In this document: positions 1 through 10,756 of the stretch, piece by piece
How the letters are laid out: each line of letters opens with the position of its first letter
Numbering within the stretch: the first letter of the stretch is position 1
Assembly: GCF_905475465.1 (NCBI RefSeq)
Contig: NC_062237.1
Location: 8,914,501-8,978,500 of the forward strand
DNA length: 64,000 bases
Source of the DNA: Pieris napi
Taxonomy: Eukaryota > Arthropoda > Insecta > Lepidoptera > Pieridae
Reading direction: 5' to 3'
Position numbers and translations under genes: made by a program
Notes under the pieces: generated by a model
What the model saw: the letters and a program-made list of their open reading frames with translations, nothing else
The model's database searches: none
What the model was told of the DNA's origin: nothing

Positions 1-372
1 AGAGGATTCGGAAAAATACTGCAATTCCAAGACATCAACGAAAATAGACTCGAACAGCTAATTAACGATGTTCTTCATAATAAAACCTACGCAGACAATG
101 CTAAAGTAGTATCTCAAAGGTGTAAAGATAGGCCGCTTAATGCTTTAGATACGGCCATGTATTGGTTAGAATTTGTTATACGATACAAAGGTGCTGAATT
201 TATAAAGAATCCAGCAAGAGATATGACCTGGATGGGATATAATATGTTGGATGTATACGTTTTTATATTGATAGTTTTAGTGGGTGCAGTTTCCATAATA
301 CTGTATGCTGTTTTGCAAATCACTCATATGTTACGGTTTAAAGATTTTTCGAAACAAAAAAAGATGGATTAG
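1..372 (+). CDS. UDP-glycosyltransferase, C-terminal part of last exon (gene cut by window edge)
   Basis: The first 123 codons in frame 1, ending in TAG, are the C-terminal end of an insect UGT. They align along their length with the ends of the two complete UGT genes downstream (conserved words such as RPLNALDTA and FIKNPA). UGTs transfer a sugar, in insects normally glucose from UDP-glucose, to small lipophilic acceptors in the ER lumen. Visible here are the end of the sugar-nucleotide half, a hydrophobic membrane segment (about residues 86-108 of the fragment) and a short basic cytosolic tail ending KKMD, which fits the KKXX ER-retrieval pattern. The fragment starts after the UGT signature, so catalytic residues and all upstream exons are outside the window. 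A possible poly(A) signal AATAAA lies far downstream at 804-809. Family is certain; subfamily and substrate are unknown. Confidence 0.95.
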   Translation, partial: RGFGKILQFQDINENRLEQLINDVLHNKTYADNAKVVSQRCKDRPLNALDTAMYWLEFVIRYKGAEFIKNPARDMTWMGYNMLDVYVFILIVLVGAVSIILYAVLQITHMLRFKDFSKQKKMD

Positions 373-1445
373 TAATGACGGCCTTAGCGAAGTCTGCGTT
401 CAATGACTTTGTTTCCTCCTAACTCTAAAATTCTATGCGCTAAGTATGACTACTGAATTGGACTTTGGACGTGGATTTTGACATACGCCATAATTCGCAT
501 TAAATTCCGACTTTGAGTCTAACTCTGTTCGTTAATACTCCATATTTATTACATTGGGTTCAGCGGTTTGTATAGCGGCTAAATGGTTAACTTAAATTTC
601 TATTTTGTTACTAATAAGAAAATCCCTGTTTGTCTTTGGATAATAATCGTGAATACAATCTCTCACAAAAACAAACAAAATTGTCGACGGGTTGATAAAG
701 TGTCACCCATACAGGACTTACGAGATCACCCCTGAGGTTTATGGGATGATGCTATATTTTAATTTTAAGACTATAAATAGAATAATTTCAATTTTGACTT
801 AATAATAAAATATATTTGAGTATATGTCGTTTTAATTTCTATCTACTTTTATACTCGTACTACGATATATACATAGTAGATATACAGTGCTTTTACAGAG
901 TGGCGGAGAGTTTCGTGCCAGTTCTTCTTGCCCGCTCTAAGCCTTTGACTTGAGAACTGGTAGTAAATGTAAATTTAGAATTAATTTAACTTCTTTTCTG
1001 ACGTTCATAAGTGTACTTGTTTACTATATGTTATTATAAAGTTATTTTGAGTTTGAATTTTTAAATTATAATAATGTATAAAAATAGCTGATTGTTAAAA
1101 TCGTAATTTAGTACAATTAAAAATATCGATCGGGAAACATCGTGTACCGTAACATTAACTTTTACACTTAAGTTAATAATTATTACGAGTTAATCACACA
1201 ACAGGTAACTGTTGATCACGCCATCTAGGAGATGTTATTGAACAACCAAGTGGACTCCTGAACTCAATTATATACAACATCGATGCAAAAATTCTACATG
1301 TAGTACATTCAATCACCTCTAGGTGGCAGTATTTTGGGATTATCAAACACGAGGCAGACGTTACCAATCAAGATAAAATTGATATCAATTTTAGTTGAAA
1401 ACCAGCCATAAAGCCAGTCTGTTTGAATTTGTTGATAATCAAACA
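373..1445. other. intergenic DNA between UGT 1 and UGT 2
   Basis: This holds the 3' flank of the first UGT, a poly(A)-signal-like AATAAA at 804-809 and a LINE-tail fragment at 895-1045. I see nothing else recognisable before the promoter of the next gene. Confidence 0.6.
895..1045 (+). repeat. dispersed repeat, CR1/Jockey-like LINE tail fragment (family A)
   Basis: The block beginning GAGTGGCGGAGAGTTT and running through a GCCAGTTCTTCT motif to TTCATAAGTGTAC recurs inverted at 8868-8990 and at about 42963-43260. This arrangement resembles the 3' end of a non-LTR retrotransposon. The repeat is seen directly; the LINE assignment is inferred. Confidence 0.6.
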
Positions 1446-1477
1446 TATAAATGTTTGATTAAAACTGCGAGGTCATT
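1446..1477 (+). promoter_or_regulatory. core promoter of UGT 2 (TATA box plus initiator)
   Basis: TATAAAT at 1446-1452 is followed by TCATT at 1473-1477, a perfect match to the arthropod initiator TCAKT. The predicted +1 (A at 1475) is 29 bases after the TATA start, which is normal spacing. It predicts a 68-base 5' UTR before the ATG at 1543. Confidence 0.5.
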
Positions 1478-1542
1478 ACTACTGCGATGTATTAGACGTT
1501 AATTGGTAATGTTGCGAAAGATATTACATAAATTATAATAAA

Positions 1543-4500
1543 ATGGTAAGTTCTTTTTAAAATTTTTAAGCTTTGGGTCAGTCAGCAGTCTGAACTTTGC
1601 AATATAAAAATAAGAACATTAAATGACATTTAAATACTGAAATTATCTCTGTATAGGCTCTGTGGGTGGGTCTCCTACCATGAGCTCATAATGCGAGCCT
1701 ATCGACACCATACAACTGAGATGCAACGCGTATTTATTACATGCCGTCGAAAAAATCAGATAGTTTACGTTTCCACGTGACCTTAGCGATAATCTGATTT
1801 CGTTCATTCAGTTTGTATATTTGTATGTACCATGACCTTGGACTGAACCATAATTAGACTGACTTCAAACTATAATAAAGAATGTTTCAGAAAGCTCATA
1901 ATGGATTCAAAAGTAACTTTAAAATAATGGCGGGAGTTTTAGAAATAGATATTGCGAATGACAATTTAAGTTTATTTTAGTACAGATGTCGCTTATGTTA
2001 TAGTAAATATTAACCTTAGCCTTTTTTTAGATGATGCCCAAAATATTCCTTCTTTTTATACTCTTCGGGTATTGTTATGGAGCCAACATTCTCTACGTCA
2101 TTCCGTTTTCCGCAAATTCGCATTATTTATCACTAAGGCCAATTGGATTGGAGCTAGCTAGACGTGGTCATAATGTGACAGTTATCACTGCTCATCTAGA
2201 GACTGATCACCCACCAACATACCACCAAATTAAGGTTGATGCTACTAAAGTATGGGACTTATTAGGTAATTTGATTTACATGTTATATTAAGTAGTCGTA
2301 TGTGTTCGTACATTTGCCTGTAGAGGCATAGGTGATGCCGATGACCGATCGCGATCAATACTGTACTTACGTTAATAAAAAAAATAGTGCTCTGTAATCT
2401 TGAGGAATACATATTCTTTTAGGATTTTTCAAGATTGAAAATATATATAAATATGTTTTTTTTTACATAAAAAAAGCGTTTTGAAGAAGGCAGAGTTTTA
2501 ATACTATAATATCCGGAGAGATAAACTGACCTATGATCTTTTTATCAAATGAATTTCTACAATAAAACACTTAAGGCCAATTGCCAAAGGCCATCAAATT
2601 ACGTTTCACAAAACATGTACTCCTGGGCTCTAAGTAAAGAAGTAGGTACGTGATTTAAATTCTATATATTTTTATCAAAAAAATAAATCATTGTCTTACG
2701 TGATTATTGTTAAATAGCATCTACGTGTAATACTAGAGTATATTCTACTTAACCAACTCTTAAGAAAGAAGTAAACAATTCGACATATTTAATTTCGTAT
2801 TTCGAGTACATGAGCAAAGCTGACAGTAATTAATACTTTCGCTTCACGATCAATTTAATTATGAAACATATTGAGAATGATGAGTAAAGATTATTACGTT
2901 TCTAATCAGAAATCGCTAAAACTAAATTAATATTAGAACATATTAATAAATAATCCAAATACCATTAACATATTCTGAACTTTTCAGGCGAAAAAAGACC
3001 AAATGTGTTTTCAATGGTCGACCTATCCGCAGAGGAGTTCCACCAAAAATATATCTGGCCTGGTACACTGTTAGTCGTAGAGAGGGCGCTGCAATCACCT
3101 GCTGTGCAAGAACTATTAGCAAGCGACATGAAATTTGACCTAGTCATTAACGAACAATTCATGCAAGAGGCGTTTAACGCATTGGCTCATAAATATAATG
3201 CACCCTTAGCTCTTGTTACAACTTATGGAAACTGCATGAAACACAATTTCTTAACAAGAAACCCGCTTCAGTGGGAAACAGTCACCTTTGAATTATTAGA
3301 TGTGGATGATCCCACTAGTTTCTTTGGAAGGCTTAGAAACATGTATTTCTCGATGTATGAATTTGTATGGTGGAGATTTTGGTATTTGCAAAAACACGAG
3401 GAGCTGGTGACGAAATATATACCCGGATTGTCGACACCTGTGCCTAGTTTATATGATATACAAAGGAATACATCATTGATGTTACTTAACAGTCATTTTA
3501 GTGTTGATATCTCAGCAGCCTATTTGCCAAATATTGTTGAAGTAGGCGGAATGCACCTTACAAAAAGTGATAAAAGCCTGCCACAGGTACGTAATATATA
3601 CTTACATATAATACATATACTGTATGTTTTTTTCACACATATTTGTTAACATCTGCAATATTGATAATTTGATTAAACAATTATTTTGTATCTACTATGT
3701 AATACCTCATAAACTACTTTACAATAAATAAAAGCAATACGGTATCAGTGAGTTCTCATCTACTATGTAATTTGAACATCGATCTGCAGTGAAAGATTTT
3801 TATTAGCTTTTATAAACTAGTCAATTGTTTAGGAAGCGTTATCTTTTGAACGACTGTTCCCTCCTGTCAAAAAAAAGAGTTCAGATCTATGTTATCTCAG
3901 AATTCGTAAGTAATTCTCGGAAGTACCGAGTCGACACTAAGTTCGTAATTTTTTGAGGAACTCAGCGCTATGTGTCTATGTTGATATCTATAATAATTTT
4001 CATTCAACATTAAAATTATCTATTGTTACAGGACCTTCAAAAGTATTTAGATGATGCCGTACATGGCGTGGTCTACATAAACTTTGGCTCAAACGTTCAA
4101 AGTACAGACTTAACAGGAGAAAAACGCCAGGCATTCATAAATGTATTTAAAAGACTAAAACAAAGAATTATTTTTAAATGGGAGGAAGATACATTAGAGG
4201 GTAAACCAGATAATGTGATGATAAGAAAATGGTTGCCACAAAAAGAGATTCTTGGTATGTTCTAGTAATACTCATACAGATCTAATAGTAATATTCATAA
4301 AATCATTTACTCCGTATTATTAAATAATGTTGATAAAACTATAATAATGAAATGACGATAAATAATTAATTATAAAGGTTTTTGATCATAAAGCGTAGAT
4401 TTGTAATATTGAGAAATTATATATTATAATCTGCCTTTTGTTGCGAATGTAATAGCATTTGTAATGATGACTTGTATGATACATATATTATATTATGTAC

Positions 4501-5541
4501 TATTATATAATTTAATAGATAAATTTCAGTGATACAAAGAGTACAGTAGATCTTATCTCTAACTCATAAAGATATCAAATAAATTCTATCACCCGATAGT
4601 ATAACCGATTGTGGATAACTTGTTCTAATGATGTAACAGAATTTTATAAGCTTGTAATTACTGGTATTGAGTGGTATTAAATAATTTATGAACATACTCT
4701 AAATCTGGTTCATACACTGAGCATAAATTCTTAGGGCTTGGGAGTAGCAGAATTTACTTTATGGTTTCTTAATGTCCTATATATCTTTATATATATAATT
4801 CTTCTGTGAGTGTGTATGTCACTGAACTTCTCTCAAACGACTGGACCGATTTTGATGAAATTTGTTGTGTGTGTTCAAGGGGATCTGGGAATGGTTTAGA
4901 TTCACAAATCAGCCCGGCAGATGGCGCTGCAGTCGGTACTTTCATACTTTGTTTTACTATTCGCTTGAAATATCATCCAGGACAACGTCTGTCGGGTCCG
5001 CTAGTATTATATAAAACTTAACGCCTGTCAAAATTTTTCAGCCCATCCAAACATAAAAGTCTTCATCTCTCACGGTGGTCTTATAGGCACACAGGAGGCA
5101 ATTTACAACGGCGTTCCTGTAATAGGTATACCCGTATTCTCCGATCAGCTGAACAATATACTCCTATTAGAAGAAATGAAATTTGGAAAACTATTGAAGT
5201 TTCACGATATAACTGAAGAAAGGCTGTACGGCTTGCTTAAGGAAGTCCTAGAGGATCACTCGTATACGGCGAAAGCAAAAGAAGTATCAAAGAGGTTTAA
5301 AGACAGGCCCATGAATGCTTTAGATACGGCGATGTTTTGGCTAGAGTATGTTATAAGACATAATGGTGCCCCATTTATGAAAAACCCTGCGCTTCAGTTT
5401 AACTGGTTCGAATATACTATGCTGGATGTTTATTCATTCGTAGTGGCTGTATTAATATCTATAATATATGTAATTTATAAAATTATAAGTACCTTAATAA
5501 TGTTAATGTGTAAGAAAACGAAGAAAATTAAACGTTCATAA
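1543..5541 (+). CDS. UDP-glycosyltransferase, complete gene of 5 coding exons (519 aa)
   Basis: Coding exons: 1543-1545 (ATG only), 2031-2265, 2988-3586, 4032-4254 and 5042-5541. All introns are GT-AG and phases after exons 1-4 are 0, 1, 0, 1; the joined frame is open to TAA. The protein has a signal peptide (about residues 3-19), the expected catalytic His in the N-terminal acceptor half (residue 32, in SHY), then the UGT signature in exon 5: SHGG at 363-366, Glu372, GVP 377-379 and the sugar-binding Asp388-Gln389 pair. A membrane segment lies at about 484-509, and the tail ends KIKRS, a KXKXX-type ER signal. Length is normal for insect UGTs. The expected role is glucosylation of lipophilic toxins or hormones in the ER. 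Exon 2 itself opens with two in-frame ATGs, so translation could also start at 2031. Poly(A) signal AATAAA is at 5586-5591. Intron 4 carries a repeat. Subfamily not assigned. Confidence 0.95.
1546..2030 (+). other. intron 1 of UGT 2
   Basis: A 485-base intron with donor GTAAGT directly after the start codon and acceptor TTTTTTTAG. Nothing else is recognisable in it. Confidence 0.7.
2266..2987 (+). other. intron 2 of UGT 2
   Basis: A 722-base AT-rich phase 1 intron, donor GTAATT and acceptor TTTTCAG. No repeat or ORF of note. Confidence 0.85.
3587..4031 (+). other. intron 3 of UGT 2
   Basis: A 445-base phase 0 intron, donor GTACGT and acceptor TTACAG. Nothing else is recognisable. Confidence 0.85.
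4790..5016 (+). repeat. short interspersed repeat in intron 4 of UGT 2 (family B)
   Basis: Lies in the 787-base fourth intron (4255-5041). It contains ACCGATTTTGATGAAATTTG, a block with CAAATCAGCCCGGCAG and an end resembling CGGGTCCGCTAGTA. The same blocks occur on the - strand in intron 3 of UGT 3 (7640-7845). The pattern resembles the truncated retroelement-like repeats common in lepidopteran introns. Its open frame is not a gene. Confidence 0.65.
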
Positions 5542-5585
5542 GTAATGATTGTTTTTTTTGTTCATAAACTGCACAAACAATTGAC

Positions 5586-5591
5586 AATAAA
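5586..5591 (+). terminator. poly(A) signal of UGT 2
   Basis: AATAAA lies 45 bases after the stop codon at 5541. The next gene's TATA box is only about 200 bases further on, so a proximal poly(A) site is expected. Confidence 0.55.
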
Positions 5592-5787
5592 AAGAGAAAT
5601 GATTAAAAATTTAATTATTAGAAATAATGTTCAATCTATTTATTTATTCTTTAAAATAGCACTATTTACCAAATAAATAGGTATATAGTGGTTATAAATA
5701 CGAACTAAAGTAATGTCGTTTTGAAAAATGTAAAAATTGGTAATGAGGGTACCACATTATTCCAGGTTTTGCATCTACCTACAAAAG

Positions 5788-5826
5788 TATAAAACGATAT
5801 TCGTAGATGTGACCCAACGTGTCACT
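5788..5826 (+). promoter_or_regulatory. core promoter of UGT 3 (TATA box)
   Basis: TATAAAA at 5788-5794 lies 79 bases before the ATG at 5867, close to the spacing at UGT 2 (97 bases). An initiator-like TCACT at 5822-5826 is slightly too far from the TATA box (36 bases), so the exact start is uncertain. The whole intergenic gap, 5542-5866, is only 325 bases and shows nothing else. Confidence 0.45.
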
Positions 5827-5866
5827 TGTACACACGCTTTAGTACATTATAGCAGATATAGTGATT

Positions 5867-8800
5867 ATGGTAAGTACATTCTTAATTTTCTTTGTCCTTT
5901 TGCGTGATGGTTTGTAAAAACCAAGCAGATATTCAAAACTTCAAAAACAAATGACATTATTTGAGGGGAAGACTGCTAGATATATTTACAAATAAAATTA
6001 TAACAGGTTGTGTTAATAATACAGTTATTTTCCCCTTTCGTCCAAATGTGAATTGTTAAAAGAAAATATTTTTCTTAATAATTGCTAAACAACATTTAAT
6101 ATAAAACGAAAGTGGATGTGAAAATATAATAATAAGTATAGTTTAGTACCTCTATAGAAACAGTAATTCAATGATCACTACAAGTAAGTACTACAATTTT
6201 TTTATAATTTGAATTTTTTTAGGGCGCTTTCAAGTTATGGTCACTGCTGTCACTACTCGTTTATTTCTGTGATGCGGCTAATATTTTGTTCGTCATCCCC
6301 TTTACAACACGATCTCATTATATTAATTTAAAGCCGATTGGTTTGGAGCTAGCTCGACGTGGACATAATGTGACAGTGATCACGCCGTACAGAGAAAAGA
6401 AATATCCACCAAACTATCACCAAGTCATGGTCAAAGATACGAAAATATGGGATGCACTTGGTAAGATACTATTTTTTTTAATAGACATAAAATAGACATA
6501 GAATGAATTTAAATATTTTCTATGGAAAGGTATGGTTGCGAGATCCTTAGAGAAAGTTTTAACAAAACAAAATTTTAGATTGGTGAAATTTTAAAAATCT
6601 TACAGTTGTTAATTCCGGTGCTAGCAACTTAATTCAATTGGACGTTAATTAAATATTAATATTACATAATTTCTAGTGAAAATTAATCTTAAATTTTTTT
6701 ATTAATATTCTGAAATACTCGCCTAGTTCTTTAATTCATTCTTGATGACAAATTTAATGATGCTGAACATGATAGAACCATATTTTATGGATGATTAAAA
6801 GTTTATCTACTTATCCAAGCCGTGAAACTTCTTATTTTTATTTTTGTAAGCTATGCCAAAATTACATGACATGATTAAGATAAGTAGTTAAACATTACAA
6901 CAGTATGTAATGTTAAAATAATTCTATTTCCTTTACCCAGGCAAGGAAAGACCAAATGTCTTCACGATGGTGGACCTGACTGCTGAGGAGTTCCACAACG
7001 AAATTTTATGGCCCGGTGGCTTAGCACTAACCGAGGAAGCCCTTCAATCATCTGAAGTACAGGCCCTGTTTACAAGCAACACCACATTCGACCTAGTGGT
7101 CAATGAGCAGTTCTTTCAAGAAGCTTTCTATGCGCTTGCGAATATATACAATGCTCCTTTAGCACTAGTTACAACCCATGGAAATTGTATGAAACACAAC
7201 TTTCTTACTAGAAATCCCTTACAATGGGCAACAGTCACCCACGAGTTATTGGACTTGCATCATTCAACAAGCTTCCTTGGTCGACTACGAAACATGTATT
7301 TCTCAGTTTACGAATTATTTTGGTGGAAATTCTGGTACTTAGAGAAGCAGGAGGAGTTGATGAGAAAGTACATACCAGGATTGCCTCAAAAGATGCCCAG
7401 TTTGTATGATGTACAGAAGAATGCTTCTTTGATGCTGTTGAATACTCATTTTAGTGTTGATACTCCAACTGCTTATTTGCCTAATGTTGTTGAAATTGGT
7501 GGAATACATGTAGCTAACAGTACAGGCGCACTTCCAGAGGTAATTAATTAAAACTAAGGTTAATAGCAATTTACTAGCGGATCCGACAGAAATTGTCCTG
7601 TAAACACATCTTACATACAAAAAAAATATCTAATAATGTAAATTATTCTCGGCTCCACTTGAACACACAATAAATTTCATCAAAATCTGTCCATTACGAA
7701 CGAACTCATGCATAGAAGATTTATATATGTACCAGGTGTATATTTTCTGTATAGATAAATAACCTAGACGCAGCGCCAACTGCCGGGCTGATTTGTGAAT
7801 CTAAACCATCCAAGGCGCCGCTTGCAAAAAAATTATGTTATGTAATGAGATATTTTTAAAGAGATTGAAATTCTTAACTCAGATTATATTATTTATAACC
7901 AACTCTAATTAAAGGACCTTTAACATTTATTATCACCTACTCGTAAGTGCTATTCTAAGTTGCAAGGCTTGTGCTTTTTATCTATATGGTCTACCATTAT
8001 TGTTCAACTCAGCAAAAGGTAGTTTGTCAAATTTATTTTGTCTTTTTTATCGATTTCACGGACAATTAGTTCCCTTATTCCGTTCCCAATTCACATAAGA
8101 ATAACCATTTGCCGTTCATTTCCAGGATCTACAAAAATGCTTAGACGGCGCGGTAAATGGGGTGGTTTACGTAAATTTCGGTTCAAACGTGCGGAGCTCC
8201 GAATTGAGCCAAGAAAAGAAACAGGCGTTTATCAACGTGTTCAGGCGACTCAAACAAACCATTATTTGGAAGTGGGAAGACGATAAATTGGAAGATAAAC
8301 CTAAAAACGTGATAATACGAAAATGGTTGCCGCAAGTGGAGATTCTCGGTGAGTGTAAACGAATTTTTTATTGATTTCTGAACACAAGGTACACAAGGGT
8401 CTGAGCACAAATTAATTATTATTTTGAATTTTTATATAGTAGAAACAATATAGTATGATACAATCAAAATCAAACATAATGTTTATTATGGGGATACTCA
8501 AATGTATCCAAATTCCAAACTTTAGTCAAGAAAATGCGTTTCTTATTCCATTTGTATACTAGATGTAATATTATATTATTTAAGCCCTTTACAGATGTAA
8601 AGCGGTTTTAAATATTTAATTATATTTTTTTTTGTGTATGAACCACATTTCATGAACATGAAACTTCTATTCACTTTGATAGCTACTAAAATTGGTACAA
8701 TGAAGTTATATTAATGTAGATAATATATACGATTTCTTAGAGCTTATAAAACTTATAGAGCTTACTCGAGGTATGAGAAATATCTATTTTCTCAAATATT

Positions 8801-9710
8801 TATGGTAAATGTAAAGATCAAATTAAATCATTTAAAAAATGCTTTTTAATTTACAATAACTACCAGCCCTCCAGGACGGATGAGAAGAACTAGCAATAAA
8901 CTCCCCGTCACTATTTTAAATCGCCAAGGGTTTTCTTTTGTTTTTTTTTACAAAAGTTAGAATCCTTCTTCTTAAGTTGGAGAAATATACACCTTCCTTC
9001 CTCTACATTGATTGATGATTGATTTTTATCGTACATAAACTATTATTTTATAAATATATATACATATATATATTAATATATATATTATTTTATATAATTT
9101 ATACCGATTAACTAGGAAGGGTATTCAACCGCGTACATTAGGTTCTTTTCAATTAAAAAATTTCAGTATAAAACTTATATCATACAAACACTGTAAATAA
9201 ATTACTATCATTCCAGCTCATCCTCACGTCAAGGTATTTGTATCCCACGGAGGTTTAATCGGGACACAGGAGGCTCTATACCACGGAGTTCCATTAATCA
9301 GCGTACCAATTTATGGCGATCAACTAAATAATGTTCTGACACTTGAACAGCTAGGTGTAGGAAAACTACTACATTACCACGAAATCAATGAAGAAAAACT
9401 ATATCAGTTATTAGACGAAATTCTTAATAATAGTTCTTATATGGCCAAAGCCAAGGAAGTATCGAAAAGGTTCGTCGACAGACCATTAAATGCGTTAGAT
9501 ACAGCTGTATTTTGGTTGGAATACGTTATAAGAAACAACGGAGCCACCTATATGAAAAATCCAGCAAAAGATCTAAGCTGGTTTGCATATACTATGATCG
9601 ATGTATACCTATTTATTGCATTTATTATATTAATTTTAATTAATGTATCAATAATGTTTTGTAAATTTCTATTTTTTAATAGAATGATAAACAAAATGAA
9701 GATTGATTAA
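5867..9710 (+). CDS. UDP-glycosyltransferase, complete gene of 5 coding exons (518 aa)
   Basis: Coding exons: 5867-5869 (ATG only), 6223-6460, 6941-7539, 8126-8348 and 9217-9710, with GT-AG introns in the same phases as UGT 2 (0, 1, 0, 1). Exons 3 and 4 match those of UGT 2 in length (599 and 223 nt). Exon 2 has no ATG before the signal peptide, so the upstream ATG exon is needed. The protein has a signal peptide (about residues 4-20), the expected catalytic His33, and the UGT signature with SHGG at 364-367, Glu373, GVP 378-380 and Asp389-Gln390. The C-terminal membrane segment is at about 484-503 and the tail ends KMKID, a KXKXX ER signal. It is predicted to be an ER-bound glucosyltransferase acting on small lipophilic acceptors, by family. 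It is the third gene of the array; no further UGT exons follow. Subfamily unassigned. Confidence 0.95.
5870..6222 (+). other. intron 1 of UGT 3
   Basis: A 353-base intron, donor GTAAGTA directly after ATG, acceptor TTTTTTTAG. Nothing else seen. Confidence 0.75.
6461..6940 (+). other. intron 2 of UGT 3
   Basis: A 480-base AT-rich phase 1 intron, donor GTAAGA and acceptor TTACCCAG. Nothing else recognisable. Confidence 0.85.
7640..7845 (-). repeat. short interspersed repeat in intron 3 of UGT 3 (family B, inverted)
   Basis: Reverse-strand copy of blocks found at 4790-5016, inside the 586-base third intron (7540-8125). Read on the - strand, the CAAATCAGCCCGGCAG block comes before the TTTTGATGAAATTT block, the opposite order to the copy in UGT 2. 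Confidence 0.6.
8868..8990 (-). repeat. dispersed LINE-tail repeat (family A) in intron 4 of UGT 3
   Basis: An inverted, diverged copy of the block at 895-1045, in the 868-base fourth intron (8349-9216). The remainder of the intron is AT-rich, with an AT microsatellite-like run at about 9050-9107. Confidence 0.6.
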
Positions 9711-10540
9711 ATATTTTCCATGAAATTTTTGCATAGATTATTAATATTTCATGTTAATTGTTTACCGTAATTTAAGAAGTATTTAATAAGCTTGTAATAT
9801 ACAGGAACAACTGAAATGTAATAACTATAAGATATTTGATTAAAAACTAAAGCACGTCTTTAAATTGTTTATTTTGCATAGATTTTTTGAGGGTGATTTT
9901 TATAGATTTAGTAATCGATGTTTCTCATTTTGTTTTTGTAAAAACCAAATCTATACTTATTATTATAAATTTGAAGAGTTTATTTGGTTGACACTTACAC
10001 TCATCTGGGAAACTGCTGAAATAACGTTTCGTACAAATTTTTGTGAGCGAAACCGCACAGTGGTAGTTGTATCTAATTAAAATAAGACTATGGTACCGTG
10101 AATTTTAAATTTAGAATTTCAATTTACCTATTGCACGTTCTACGTTTTATGTATGCCAAAATCAGCAGAATCGGAATTTCTCAGATAAAAACTCATGTTT
10201 GGATATACATAATATTAAAACATAATTATCGCAATTTATGAAAAACATTTCAAATACACGATAATGAGAAATTATTTTCGAATGAAAACCGATTCTCATT
10301 TCCCATTGATATTGGGTTTACTTCTTGATGAATACGGGAATTCCGAAATTTTAATTGCAATTACTCATTAGAGCTTCGAAGCTGACAAAATATTGCAAAT
10401 GCCTTTGATTAGTATAAGGCGCGTGTAGTATATTGTACGGCCTGTCACGGCGTCACGCGGCTGGATATTTATGTTTTTAATAATTTGGAAATTAATAGTC
10501 TAACTCAGTGAAAATATAGCATTCTTATGGGTTTTATAGA

Positions 10541-10640
10541 ATAGGGGGCAAACGGGCAGGAGGCTCATTTGTTGTTAAGTGATAATGGACATGGAGACTC
10601 TCAATGCCAGAAGGCTCGCGAGTGCGTTGCCGGCATTTAA
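10541..10640 (+). repeat. dispersed repeat fragment (family D)
   Basis: Begins with GGGGGCAAACGGGCAGGAGG, followed by a GTTAAGTGATAATGG block and CTCAATGCCAGAAGGCTCGC. Other copies are at 18493-18815 and 24338-24432 (+) and 28592-28893 (-). The common lepidopteran repeat it resembles is probably of retrotransposon origin. Confidence 0.65.
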
Positions 10641-10713
10641 AATTGTTGAATTTCAATGCTGTAGCTATTGCAAATATACTTAATAGCCAATATAAGCTTT
10701 ACCCATTTGATTC

Positions 10714-10756
10714 GTATATTTTACAAAACACTAGCAATGTGTTTTGTAAAATATAC
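10714..10756. repeat. perfect 18-bp inverted repeat with 7-base loop
   Basis: Arms are GTATATTTTACAAAACAC (10714-10731) and its exact reverse complement (10739-10756), separated by TAGCAAT. It is a strong DNA or RNA hairpin. No transposon ends or target duplication are obvious. Confidence 0.8.

Noticed and set aside
2031..2291. Stand-alone 86-codon ORF at the UGT 2 N-terminus
   Set aside because: It is exon 2 read past its donor into the intron; splicing at 2265/2988 restores the family sequence.
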